From Legionella sp. (GTDB lineage: Bacteria > Pseudomonadota > Gammaproteobacteria > Legionellales > Legionellaceae), in the NCBI GenBank assembly GCA_030680075.1, contig JAUXWR010000327.1, positions 21,747-85,746 of the forward strand: DNA of 64,000 nt, read 5' to 3'. The position numbers and the translations under genes are program-made. Below the pieces are notes generated by a model. The model was given only the letters and a program-made list of their open reading frames with translations, was not told where the DNA came from and made no database searches. Below, piece after piece: positions 17,173 through 25,573 of this stretch; the stretch's first letter is position 1, and each line of letters opens with the position of its first letter.

Positions 17173-18033
17173 ATGCAAATTGAATCTTTTTTTGATCCAA
17201 ATACATCAACAGTAACCTATGTTGTGAGTGACCCAGAGACTCGGTATTGTGCAATTATTGACTCGGTACATGATTTTGATTTGTATTCAGGACAACTGTC
17301 ATCTCAATCCGCGGATAGAGTAATCGATTATATAAAAGCAAATAAATTACAAGTTGAATGGATTCTTGATACACATGTGCATGCCGATCATTTAACCGCT
17401 GCAAGCTATTTGAAAGATAAACTGGGCGGTAAAATTGGTATCGGTGAAAACATAAAAACAGTGTTAGCCTATTGGATTCCAATTTTTAATACAGGCTCGG
17501 ACACACCATCAGATGGATCTCAATTTGATGTTTTATTTTCTGATGGCGCACAGTTTAAAATTGGAAATTTAAACGTCAAAGTCATTCACACTCCAGGCCA
17601 CACTCCTGATAGTGTTAGCTATTATATTAATGGCGCAGTTTTTGTGGGAGACACAATATTCATGCCATATGTTGGCACTGCACGTGCTGATTTTCCTGGC
17701 GGCAGTGCAGAAACGCTATATCGCTCAATTCATAAAATCCTTGCACTCCCGGAGCAAACACGTATTTACACTTGTCACGATTATCCACCAGATGGGCAAG
17801 AACCCGCATGGGAATCAACCGTTGCGGAGCAAAAGAAAAATAATTCTATGATTAATGATTCTGTAACAGAAAAAGAATTTATTGATGCTCGCAACAAGAA
17901 AGATTTTAATAAAGCTGTACCGAAATTATTATTTCCATCAATCCAGGTTAATTTACGTGCTGGAAAATTGGGGGCTTATGACACAAACCAAACATTGTAT
18001 ATAAAAATTCCAATTAGTAAAATATCTTCATAG
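17173..18033 (+). CDS. metallo-beta-lactamase-fold hydrolase, persulfide-dioxygenase-like
   Basis: 286 residues from ATG 17173, chosen because AAAAGGAA sits seven bases upstream and the family N-terminus (MQIESFFDPNTSTVTYVV) begins there; a longer frame starts at 17086. Metal ligands are visible as TH68VH70AD72H73, H143 (PGHTPDS), D160 and H202 (CHDY). The THVHADHLTAA form and the late CHDY are those of ETHE1/Blh-type persulfide dioxygenases, which oxidise glutathione persulfide to sulfite in sulfide detoxification. No rhodanese or BigR-type regulator is adjacent. Enzyme class is likely, exact substrate inferred. Confidence 0.85.
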   Translation: MQIESFFDPNTSTVTYVVSDPETRYCAIIDSVHDFDLYSGQLSSQSADRVIDYIKANKLQVEWILDTHVHADHLTAASYLKDKLGGKIGIGENIKTVLAYWIPIFNTGSDTPSDGSQFDVLFSDGAQFKIGNLNVKVIHTPGHTPDSVSYYINGAVFVGDTIFMPYVGTARADFPGGSAETLYRSIHKILALPEQTRIYTCHDYPPDGQEPAWESTVAEQKKNNSMINDSVTEKEFIDARNKKDFNKAVPKLLFPSIQVNLRAGKLGAYDTNQTLYIKIPISKISS

Positions 18034-18088
18034 ATTGGTATATGGACGTTAAAAATTGGTTTCTGTAGCAATAATTAAAACCCGATCG

Positions 18089-19393
18089 TTAAGTGGATAG
18101 GTTTTTCGTAGCTACCCAACTGATTATCAACCCAACACCAATAAAAATGGCTGCCGGAATAATGTTACGAATAGGCAGGAATGCAATAGCAGTCATGTTT
18201 AATACTACAGCCAACCAGGGAACAAACAGGGGAATTCGGAATATTTTAGAATTTGTTTTATCCGTGTCTCTTTTAAACTTAATTTTTATCAACGCAATGC
18301 AACTGAGTGAAAATACCGTTAAGACTATTGCGCTAGTTGAACCGGCAAGCTCTCCTAATGTACCTGTTAATCCTAGTAATAGCACCAGTGGAAATATCAC
18401 CAAAATAGCGATATACGGCGTGTGATACTTGCTATGAACGGTTTGTAAAAATTTCGGCAGGAGCTCGGTTTTGGACATCCCATAGAGCAAACGTGAAGCC
18501 GTTATGTAATTTAATAATGTTGTATTGGAAACAGCGAAAATGGCTATAATTGAAAATAAATAAGTAGGCATAGCTGGATAAGACTTGCTCACCACCGCGA
18601 GCAATGGCGCATCCGATTGGCTAAGTTCACTTCCTGGAATAATGGCGGTCGCCATCCAGCTCACTCCTAAATAGAAGAGTCCAGCAACTCCCAGAGAGGA
18701 AAGTATCGCCCGCGGTAAATTTTTTTCAGGATGTATTACCTCTTCTGCCACATTCGCAAGATCTTCAAAACCTGTAAAAGCAAAGAACGCCAGTGCAGCA
18801 CCTTGAAAGACATCTCTAATATTTGGCATAGCTGCTGGTGGCGTGATGACAGATTGATTGTTTGATTTTGATAAATACCAAAAACCACATACTAATACAA
18901 TCAGTAAGCCACTTACTTCTACTGCGGTACTCACGATATTGGCTATTGAGGATTGTTTAATCCCTCGTATGTTGATTAAGAGCAAAATGATAAGAAAACT
19001 TGAGACACCAAACCAATGAGGTAAATGTAATCCGAAAGCGCCGAGATAACCTACAAATGCTTGCGATAAAGTTGACATTGAGAAGATGGTAGCACTCAAG
19101 AGAAGCAAGCCGGCAAATACGGACAACCATTTACGTCCGAAAGCCTCTTGAATATAAATTGAGACGCCACCACTCTTAGGGAAACGGCTGCCAAGTTCGC
19201 TGTAACTGAGGGCCGTGAGGAGGACAACAGCCATTGCTATAGAAAATGAAAGCCAGGTCAATGGACCAGCATGACCTGCAATTTTTCCTACAATGGCATA
19301 AATTCCAGCACCGAGTATATCCCCAACGCCATATATAATTAAGGCACCCAAGCCGAGGGCTCGCATTAGGCCGCCCTGAGATTTTACAGTCAT
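18089..19393 (-). CDS. APC-family amino acid permease
   Basis: 434-residue inner-membrane transporter with about 12 hydrophobic segments. The N-terminal GLGALIIYGVGDILGAGIYAIVG is the first transmembrane helix of APC transporters with its glycine-rich unwound substrate site; FFAFTGFEDLANVAEEV is the TM6 counterpart. Later helices end in VATKNLST at the cytosolic side. AAGGA lies seven bases before the ATG. The amino acid transported cannot be told. It converges with the metallo-hydrolase gene. Confidence 0.88.
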   Translation of the reverse strand: MTVKSQGGLMRALGLGALIIYGVGDILGAGIYAIVGKIAGHAGPLTWLSFSIAMAVVLLTALSYSELGSRFPKSGGVSIYIQEAFGRKWLSVFAGLLLLSATIFSMSTLSQAFVGYLGAFGLHLPHWFGVSSFLIILLLINIRGIKQSSIANIVSTAVEVSGLLIVLVCGFWYLSKSNNQSVITPPAAMPNIRDVFQGAALAFFAFTGFEDLANVAEEVIHPEKNLPRAILSSLGVAGLFYLGVSWMATAIIPGSELSQSDAPLLAVVSKSYPAMPTYLFSIIAIFAVSNTTLLNYITASRLLYGMSKTELLPKFLQTVHSKYHTPYIAILVIFPLVLLLGLTGTLGELAGSTSAIVLTVFSLSCIALIKIKFKRDTDKTNSKIFRIPLFVPWLAVVLNMTAIAFLPIRNIIPAAIFIGVGLIISWVATKNLST

Positions 19394-19450
19394 TTGGATA
19401 TCCTTATTCTAAGAAAAAATTTCCAGGAATTTTATTTATATCTTTTATGA

Positions 19451-19576
19451 GAGCATAATGTCATCGTAAATATTTCACCAGAAGAAGCAAAAAAGATATC
19501 GAGAACAATTCGTTATGTATTATCAAATCCGGACGTGATTAAATTTACACAGGTTGTAGCTATTCATATCGATTAA
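19451..19576 (+). pseudogene. short gene remnant
   Basis: 41 codons open between TGA at 19448-19450 and TAA at 19574-19576, reading ...VNISPEEAKKISRTIRYVLS and then NPDVIKFTQVVAIHID. The composition is protein-like, but there is no start or ribosome site. Source family not recognised; it is probably the 3' end of a lost gene. Confidence 0.35.
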
Positions 19577-19600
19577 TGCCGAGATTTTTTTATATTGCAC

Positions 19601-20596
19601 TCAGAATGGCGCCTCCAAAACAGTAATAGGATTACTCAAGAGATGTTTGATAAAGCCATATTTTCCTTCACTAAAGGGTGTTTCAATTAAGTCACCGTTT
19701 AAGTAATACAGATGACCCTGAATAGTGTTTAAGTTTAAGTCTAGTACATCCCAAAAACGGTCTCTTTTGGTTATCGAAAAATGTCCTTGATATTTCTCAT
19801 TAAATTCGTGAATAGTCAGTTCAAGTTTATCTATTTTGACTTCTTTTTCATTGATTTCATTTGAGAAGAACATTGATTGCCCCTGCAAGGACGTGTAAGA
19901 CGATGGTGATGGCTGAGATGGAAGAACGCTATATTTCTTAATGAATTTATCATCCTTCATTTTTATCTTGTTGGGAGTAACCTGAAAATCCGCGCTTTGT
20001 TCGTCAATATTGGCTATGTCTCGAAGAAGTATCTCAGCCTCAGCTGGTGTTATTTTTTGACCAAAAAAGGGTTCATCAAGACAGTTTAGGGTTGTATAAA
20101 TTTCTTGTCTTTGTTGCTGCCTGGTCAATTTTTTGAAGGAAGTAATCTGTTGTATTACCCCATTAGCCGTTACCTTATGAAAATCTTTCAGCGCTTTTTC
20201 AATTCCCTGTGCATATTTAAAAGAACCATAACTATCATTATATGCAGATGAGCTTTCCTGACTAATCATCGTATCTATTCTGTTTTTTTCCTTTTTATGA
20301 GCATAAGTGGTGATTACCTTTTGAGCTATTAACGGGTTTATATCATCATGTCTAATTTCGGGGGTATTACCCAATCCGTAATTATTAATTACTAAAAGAT
20401 TAGTATATTTCCAGCTTTTTTTGATGAAAGCTATTTCACAATCGCTATAATAAGGATTGATCGAAGTAATCAGCTCACTGATTCGGGTTTCAGTAAAATG
20501 CTCGGAATCACCATAAATTAATAATTGATTTGTTATCGTTAATTCTTTAGTAGTGCAGCCAGCTGGAAGTAATGTGATTATTTCATCTAATGTCAT
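19601..20596 (-). CDS. uncharacterised cytosolic or translocated protein
   Basis: I do not recognise it. The frame opens at 20641 with TTG, but ATG at 20596 (MTLDEIITLLPAGC) has AGG eight bases before it and is preferred, giving 331 residues. No signal peptide or membrane helix. The first ~130 residues are mixed alpha/beta with ELTITNQLLIYGD and WKYTNLLVINNYG; the middle has a Gln/Arg-rich helix (KKLTRQQQRQEI) and a Ser/Pro linker (PSQPSPSSY); the C-terminus has FSITKRDRFWDVLDLN. Size, polarity and location in an accessory region fit a Legionella effector candidate, but nothing shows secretion. Confidence 0.55.
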   Translation of the reverse strand: MTLDEIITLLPAGCTTKELTITNQLLIYGDSEHFTETRISELITSINPYYSDCEIAFIKKSWKYTNLLVINNYGLGNTPEIRHDDINPLIAQKVITTYAHKKEKNRIDTMISQESSSAYNDSYGSFKYAQGIEKALKDFHKVTANGVIQQITSFKKLTRQQQRQEIYTTLNCLDEPFFGQKITPAEAEILLRDIANIDEQSADFQVTPNKIKMKDDKFIKKYSVLPSQPSPSSYTSLQGQSMFFSNEINEKEVKIDKLELTIHEFNEKYQGHFSITKRDRFWDVLDLNLNTIQGHLYYLNGDLIETPFSEGKYGFIKHLLSNPITVLEAPF

Positions 20597-20613
20597 TTGT
20601 AAACCTATAGTAA

Positions 20614-20811
20614 AATTATGAAAGCCAAAAATATCGACCAAGTCAGCAAATCAACTTTGAAGAAACTTGGGTAGCTGTTTTAGAGCATCGAGGTTATCCT
20701 AAGCTAATTGGGAATTATATACGCAAATTCATCGAGTGGCGAAAGCAAAATAATCTGCCTCCGATGAAGATAAGGGTCATTTCTGCAAATGCAGCAGAAC
20801 AAACGACATAA
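20614..20811 (+). pseudogene. gene remnant before the acetyltransferase
   Basis: 65 codons open to TAA at 20809-20811, reading ...SQQINFEETWVAVLEHRGYP, then KLIGNYIRKFIEWRKQNNLPP and MKIRVISANAAEQTT. It has no initiation site and overlaps the start of the opposite-strand unknown gene. Composition is coding-like. Family not recognised; a truncated gene is the simplest reading. Confidence 0.4.
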
Positions 20812-20825
20812 ATGGAGATTGATTT

Positions 20826-21254
20826 ATGACTTTGCAGTTATCTTTCGAAGTAAATCCAAACCAGGAAGATATCCAGGTTTTAATTCACGGTATTACTGAC
20901 TATGCAAAGCAACAAAGAGGATTTGATGCTTTAGACTTTTTCGCATTTTTTATTCGCGATGAGAACAATACGATTGTAGGTGGCTGTAACGGTGGAACGC
21001 TTTATGGTGGCTTACATATAGATAGTCTTTGGGTAAGTGATGCTATTAGAAATAAAGGATGGGGTACAAAATTAGTCAATGCTGCTCTAACTTATGGAAA
21101 AAAGAAAAATTGTAATTTTGCGACAGTTAATACAATGGATTGGGAAGCACTTGGTTTTTATCAGAAGTTAGGGTTTAAAATTGAATTTCAGCGATCGGGC
21201 TTTCATAAAAATTCAGTGTTTTATTTTCTCCGTAAAGATTTTTTGACCGACTGA
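20826..21254 (+). CDS. GNAT family N-acetyltransferase
   Basis: 142 residues of the compact GNAT fold: FAFFIRDENNTIVGGCNGGTLYGGLHIDSLWV forms beta3-beta5, then the acetyl-CoA loop and helix RNKGWGTKLVNAALTYGK (the Q/RxxGxG/A pattern), followed by ATVNTMDWEALGFYQKLGFK, the usual C-terminal strand-helix. Substrate unknown; small stand-alone members often act on amine drugs or metabolites. GGAG lies upstream of the ATG. Confidence 0.88.
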   Translation: MTLQLSFEVNPNQEDIQVLIHGITDYAKQQRGFDALDFFAFFIRDENNTIVGGCNGGTLYGGLHIDSLWVSDAIRNKGWGTKLVNAALTYGKKKNCNFATVNTMDWEALGFYQKLGFKIEFQRSGFHKNSVFYFLRKDFLTD

Positions 21255-21295
21255 TTCATTCATTGATGGATATGAGAAGGTTGAAACGCTAAGAT

Positions 21296-22126
21296 GTGAC
21301 TACTTTTCAATTAATTCTTGTGCAACAAATGATTAACAAAAATTTATTTTCATCATTATTAAATCAAGCGTATTATCAGATACCTTTTGCGATTACACGT
21401 CAAACTATCTTAACAGCAGTAGAAAATTTTTTTGAATTTTTGAATCTTTCAAATCCAATAAAAAATGCTATCGACTTTAAACTACGTGAAGAAAACCGAC
21501 GAGGCGATATTGGCTATAAAAAACGATTCGCTTCAGATAAAGATTGTCGAGATGATAAAGAGTTTTTTCATTTTCATCCCGAGATCTTTAGTCGTTACCA
21601 ACACCTTATTGATGAACAACCCGTTATGTCCAGTTTTTTAAATGTGGCGCATGATATCTGGCTGGCAGCAGAATCAACGGTAAAAACAATATTACAGCAA
21701 CTCGAAGAGCAATTTCCTGGGTGTGTAGAGGCTATTTTTCCATCTGGTAAATCGGAAACTATTCTTCGTTTTATTAGATATGATTGGCAGACATGTGGTC
21801 GCTATTTGGCAAGGCCGCATTACGATGCTGCGGCCATTTCATTAGCTATAGCGGAAGACAAACCTGGGTTACGTATCGGCATCGATCAAATATCATTACA
21901 ATTACTTCAACATCAAGAGGATCATGCCATTTTTTTCGTATCCAGTAATTACAAACGTGTATTTGGTGATCAATGTCCTTTTAAACCAGCTTGGCATGAT
22001 GTTATCCAGGTTGATGAAAAAAAAATAGGACATCCCTATTCACGTTGGGCTATAGTAGCTTTTTTTGTACCTTACGGCATTGCAGAACTACCTCGCTCAT
22101 CCACACATCAATGTATGGAGGTATAA
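21296..22126 (+). CDS. 2-oxoglutarate/Fe(II)-dioxygenase-like protein
   Basis: 276 residues. The C-terminal half has the jelly-roll iron site: RFIRYDW, RPH175YD177AAAISLAI (HxD), GLRIGIDQ, then PAWH234DVIQ (distal His) and HPYSR250WAIVAFFVPY (2-oxoglutarate-binding Arg). This order is that of isopenicillin-N-synthase-type oxygenases. The N-terminal half is helical and not recognised. Start is uncertain: the GTG at 21296 has AGAAGG rather far upstream; an in-frame ATG at 21329 has none. Substrate unknown. Confidence 0.65.
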   Translation: MTTFQLILVQQMINKNLFSSLLNQAYYQIPFAITRQTILTAVENFFEFLNLSNPIKNAIDFKLREENRRGDIGYKKRFASDKDCRDDKEFFHFHPEIFSRYQHLIDEQPVMSSFLNVAHDIWLAAESTVKTILQQLEEQFPGCVEAIFPSGKSETILRFIRYDWQTCGRYLARPHYDAAAISLAIAEDKPGLRIGIDQISLQLLQHQEDHAIFFVSSNYKRVFGDQCPFKPAWHDVIQVDEKKIGHPYSRWAIVAFFVPYGIAELPRSSTHQCMEV

Positions 22127-22278
22127 TTTCTAATTATAGCTGGTTCATAATTTAGAGGAAATTATTTGAACCTGGCTCGTGTGCTGCAAGGCTATTGTGG
22201 TTTCATGTGTTTCAAGCTCACCGTAACTTGATTCATGTATGAAGCGAGTTTTAAGCCAAGTACTTTTTCAAAAAAGGC

Positions 22279-22355
22279 TAGGTTCTGTTGACAATTCACA
22301 GCCCGCCTACGTGCCGCGCTACGTAGGAGGGCATGTGAATTGTCAACAGAACCTA
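22279..22355. repeat. MITE-like near-perfect 77-bp palindrome
   Basis: Arms 22279-22300 and 22334-22355 are perfect inverted copies of 22 bases beginning TAGGTTCTGTTGAC. The interior continues the symmetry: GCCC at 22301 pairs with GGGC at 22329, and CCTACGT at 22306-22312 pairs with ACGTAGG at 22321-22327, leaving an 8-base loop. TAGGTTCTGTTGAC-type ends resemble insertion-sequence termini. The rest of 22127-22388 carries no gene. Confidence 0.8.
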
Positions 22356-22388
22356 ATGCAATGCGCTGACCACATAATAACTAACTCT

Positions 22389-22928
22389 CTAGTGAGGCTG
22401 CTCTTGATTCTCTAATTTATTAAGTAAAGCTTGTACAGCTAAATATCCCATCTCTTCTTGTGGAGAAAAATCCATAGCGACGGCAAATCCAATATGATCA
22501 TCTTCCGGTAAGGTTAATTCCTTATTCAATATTGGTTTGATTTTATTAATCATTGCTTGCATTGCTATATCATCAATCGATGTAAAATGTACCTTTCGGT
22601 TAGATATCATTTCCCTTAATGTGACATGCAGGGCATATTTCATCATATTTAAGGCGTATTTTTTCGTGGGGTTTGTAACGCTTAACTGGATGAAACCTAA
22701 CTCATTGTACAAGTGCGTGAATTCATAATCATCGGATGAAAAATCATTATTTAATATATCATTCTGCTCGTAATGATTAGATTGACATCTAAAGAAGTAG
22801 AGCACTTCTTTATCTTTATGTAGCTCAGTAATTTTTATACATCCTTGAAAAATGGATGGGTTTTCCCAGACAGCAACCAATACAAGTGTTTCAACATTAA
22901 GGCTTATACGCTTTCTCTTATTTGACAT
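22389..22928 (-). CDS. uncharacterised protein, divergent from the Zorya genes
   Basis: 179 residues, not recognised. Basic N-terminus (MSNKRKRISLNVE), then VETLVLVAVWENPSIFQGCI, a polar middle, a helix KKYALNMMKYALHVTLREMI and a C-terminal MGYLAVQALLNKLENQEQ. No signal peptide or membrane helix. GGAG lies upstream of the ATG at 22928. It is transcribed away from zorA across a 465-base intergenic region, so it could be a regulator or accessory protein of that locus, but position is the only argument. Confidence 0.55.
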   Translation of the reverse strand: MSNKRKRISLNVETLVLVAVWENPSIFQGCIKITELHKDKEVLYFFRCQSNHYEQNDILNNDFSSDDYEFTHLYNELGFIQLSVTNPTKKYALNMMKYALHVTLREMISNRKVHFTSIDDIAMQAMINKIKPILNKELTLPEDDHIGFAVAMDFSPQEEMGYLAVQALLNKLENQEQPH

Positions 22929-23393
22929 CTATATTCTATCTCCGATTAAAAATTTGGCAATTTTTTCATATTGCTAATGAATATCAAAATGTTACAGCGC
23001 TTAGAGAAATTAGCTGAAATATACAAAACAACATAAAGTTTTTATTTTTCATTCAAATCTCTTTTGCATTGAATGTTAATGTAGGGGCACTAGTACCGCA
23101 ATTTTCAGAGTTGTTTAATCCCCATAACGAGTAGTAATTTGGGCTCTTTCTGAGTTAATGAGTTAATAACTCATTCTAATAACTCCCCTGCGTGTATACA
23201 TGATTGGACAAAATATTTACATTGCAAATTTTTTCTCATAGAATGCCGCACTTATAAGTTAGAAACTCTTATAAATTAAAATCGGCGTGCTCAGAATAAG
23301 CACAGTAATACTGTGCTCAATAATAATCTCAGAATAATAATATATTCGAGGTGGTCGAAGTTGATGTAATAAACTTAACTAGAGAACACTTCT
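22929..23393. promoter_or_regulatory. AT-rich divergent intergenic region before zorA with an operator-like palindrome
   Basis: No gene found. It must hold the promoters of zorABE and of the divergent unknown gene. A 19-base palindrome AGCACAGT-AAT-ACTGTGCT lies at 23299-23317, about 77 bases before the zorA start, in a place suited to an operator. A repeated CTTATAA element surrounds 23250-23275. No strong -35/-10 pair could be fixed. Confidence 0.4.
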
Positions 23394-24878
23394 ATGCGTT
23401 ATTTTTTCGTCTTTATTTTTTTGTTATTAACTGCATCGAGCGGATTTGCAGCTGATGTTTCTAACCCTGCTTTGTCAATTTTATCCTCACCAGAGCTGAT
23501 AGTGTTTCTGGGTCTTATTTCAACTTCTACTGTCTATTTTTTTTTTAAATCAGATCGTTTTTCAATTGTACATGGGCCAGAAATATTAACTACGCTTGGA
23601 ATATTGGGATGTTTTTTAGGAATAGCCTTAGCTTTATTAGAATTTAATAGTAATAACATAACCAGCAGCGTTCCTGCATTGCTTGAAGGGATTAAAACAG
23701 CATTTTGGTCTTCTGTCGCTGGTATTTTTGGTGCTTTAATTGTAAGAGTTAGACATAAATTTTCAAAAAACTTCACACAACAAACAGGTGAGGGATCTAA
23801 ACAAGATCCTATGGATGCTTTAGTGAAAGAGATAGTTAATTTAAGAAAAACTCTATCAGGCGAGGAAGACGGTTCTTTGCTTTCACAAGTCAAAATGTTA
23901 AGACAAGATTCAAACGATCAGCAAAAGAAATTACAAGATTCATTTGATAACTTTGCTAAGCATATGATTGAAAATAATCAAAAAGCACTTATAGAAGCAC
24001 TGAAAGAAGTTATTAAGGACTTTAACCAAAACCTTACAGATCAATTTGGTGAAAATTTCAAACAGCTTAATCAGGCAGTTGAGAAGCTGGTTATTTGGCA
24101 GCAACAATATAAAGAAGAGCTTGATGTAATCAAACAATATCAATCGCAGTTTGCAAATGATATGAAGCAATCGTCAGAAGCGTTTTCAACCGTTGTGGAG
24201 CATGCGAAAGAATTTACTGATATAGCTAAAAACTTAAAGTTACTGCTTGAATCAATGGATAAACAAAAAGATGTGCTTTTCATTCAGGAAAAAGCGCTTA
24301 GTGAGCTTTTAAGTACTATGAAGGATCATATTCCTGAATTTTCTGAAAATACTTCAAAAATGTTATCTGAAATAGCTAATGGTGTGAAGCATGTTCAACT
24401 GGAAACAGTAAAAGTAATTTCCGATTACAGTTCTGAGATTAAAACCGTAAATAATGAGATGAAAAATACTTTAACTGATGTAATTAAAGGCACACACAGT
24501 TCTCTTGCTGATGGTCTTAAAGATAGTGTGAAAATAATTCAAGAAAGCGTAAAAGACGTTCAATCACAAACAGCAGAAGTAATTAAAAATCATAGTTCAC
24601 AATTACAATCCACACAAGCTGAAATGAAAAACGTACTTATTGACGGCATTAATAAAGCTCAACAAGAAGTAACTAGTGGTTTGCAGGAGAACGCTAGAAT
24701 TATTAAAGAGGGTGTACTGGCATTGGATAAAGAGCTAGAAAAAAGCCTTACTGATTCTCTGACTAGCTTAGGAAAGCAGCTCGCATCTTTGTCTGAAAAA
24801 TTTGTTCATGATTATCTACCTTTGACAGAAAAACTGCGTGAAGTTGTACGATTGGCTAAAAACAGTGAGGCTGCATAA
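23394..24878 (+). CDS. zorA: Zorya anti-phage system protein ZorA (MotA/ExbB-like)
   Basis: 494 residues. N-terminal hydrophobic segment (1-20), then membrane helices at about 33-51, 61-84 (GPEILTTLGILGCFLGIALAL) and 96-119 (LLEGIKTAFWSSVAGIFGAL), the MotA/TolQ/ExbB stator arrangement. Residues ~120-494 form a long charged, Gln/Lys/Glu-rich helical tail typical of ZorA, which projects into the cytoplasm. With ZorB it forms a proton-driven motor that senses phage invasion at the envelope. zorB starts two bases after the stop. The type II assignment rests on the HNH gene that follows. Confidence 0.9.
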   Translation: MRYFFVFIFLLLTASSGFAADVSNPALSILSSPELIVFLGLISTSTVYFFFKSDRFSIVHGPEILTTLGILGCFLGIALALLEFNSNNITSSVPALLEGIKTAFWSSVAGIFGALIVRVRHKFSKNFTQQTGEGSKQDPMDALVKEIVNLRKTLSGEEDGSLLSQVKMLRQDSNDQQKKLQDSFDNFAKHMIENNQKALIEALKEVIKDFNQNLTDQFGENFKQLNQAVEKLVIWQQQYKEELDVIKQYQSQFANDMKQSSEAFSTVVEHAKEFTDIAKNLKLLLESMDKQKDVLFIQEKALSELLSTMKDHIPEFSENTSKMLSEIANGVKHVQLETVKVISDYSSEIKTVNNEMKNTLTDVIKGTHSSLADGLKDSVKIIQESVKDVQSQTAEVIKNHSSQLQSTQAEMKNVLIDGINKAQQEVTSGLQENARIIKEGVLALDKELEKSLTDSLTSLGKQLASLSEKFVHDYLPLTEKLREVVRLAKNSEAA

Positions 24879-24880
24879 GT

Positions 24881-25573
24881 ATGGATAGCCATAACCAGTC
24901 TTACTGGATACCTTTAAGTGATTTAATGACAGGATTAATGATGGTATTTATGTTGATTGCTGTCACTTTCATGTTGCGTGTTGAGCAGACTACAACACTA
25001 GTTGTTAAAGAGTATGAAGAAACTAAGAGCAATCTTGCACAGGCTTTACAAAAAGAATTTGCTAAGAATTTAAAGCAATGGAATGCTGAAATACTAGGTG
25101 ATATGACAATCCGATTTGATGATCCTAATGTGTTATTTGATACAGGTTCTGCTGTTGTAAAACCAGCATTTAAAGAGGTTCTGAATGATTTTATTCCCCG
25201 CTATATTGAGCTAGTAACATCAAAAAAGTACAGCCATTCAATTAAGGAAATTCGTATTGAGGGACATACATCAAAAAAATGGGCAGCGGAAACAGATGAA
25301 AAAACAGCTTTTATAAAAAATATGCGTTTATCACAAGAAAGAGCGCAATCAATGCTTGAGTATATTCTTAACCTATCAACTCTAAGTCCACATGAAAAGT
25401 GGATGCGTAAATATCTTACTGCAAGTGGCTTCTCCTCTTCGAAGCCGATATTTAATGAACAACATTTGGTAGATGCCGATCGATCGCAACGTGTCGAATT
25501 TGTGATTGTTACAAATGCAGAATCTAAGATGGATGCAATTTCCAAAGAAATGCTAAGTATAAAAAATGGTTAA
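24881..25573 (+). CDS. zorB: Zorya anti-phage system protein ZorB (MotB/OmpA-like)
   Basis: 230 residues. A single N-terminal membrane helix PLSDLMTGLMMVFMLIAV carries D14, the position of the MotB-type proton-binding aspartate. The C-terminal domain is the OmpA/MotB peptidoglycan-binding fold: NVLFDTGSAVVKP, EIRIEGHTSKKW, NMRLSQERAQSML and a final DRSQRVEFVIVT. It would anchor the ZorA pentamer in the cell wall. The last eight bases overlap the zorE start, which points to translational coupling. Confidence 0.9.
   Translation: MDSHNQSYWIPLSDLMTGLMMVFMLIAVTFMLRVEQTTTLVVKEYEETKSNLAQALQKEFAKNLKQWNAEILGDMTIRFDDPNVLFDTGSAVVKPAFKEVLNDFIPRYIELVTSKKYSHSIKEIRIEGHTSKKWAAETDEKTAFIKNMRLSQERAQSMLEYILNLSTLSPHEKWMRKYLTASGFSSSKPIFNEQHLVDADRSQRVEFVIVTNAESKMDAISKEMLSIKNG

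Noticed and set aside
23003..23024. LetA-box-like TTAGAGAAATTAG element suggesting an RsmY/RsmZ small RNA
   Set aside because: The match is poor and no GGA-rich hairpin RNA follows.
24881..25573. ZorA/ZorB read as flagellar motor genes motA/motB
   Set aside because: The long ZorA helical tail and the linked HNH gene do not fit flagellar stators; no flagellar genes flank them.
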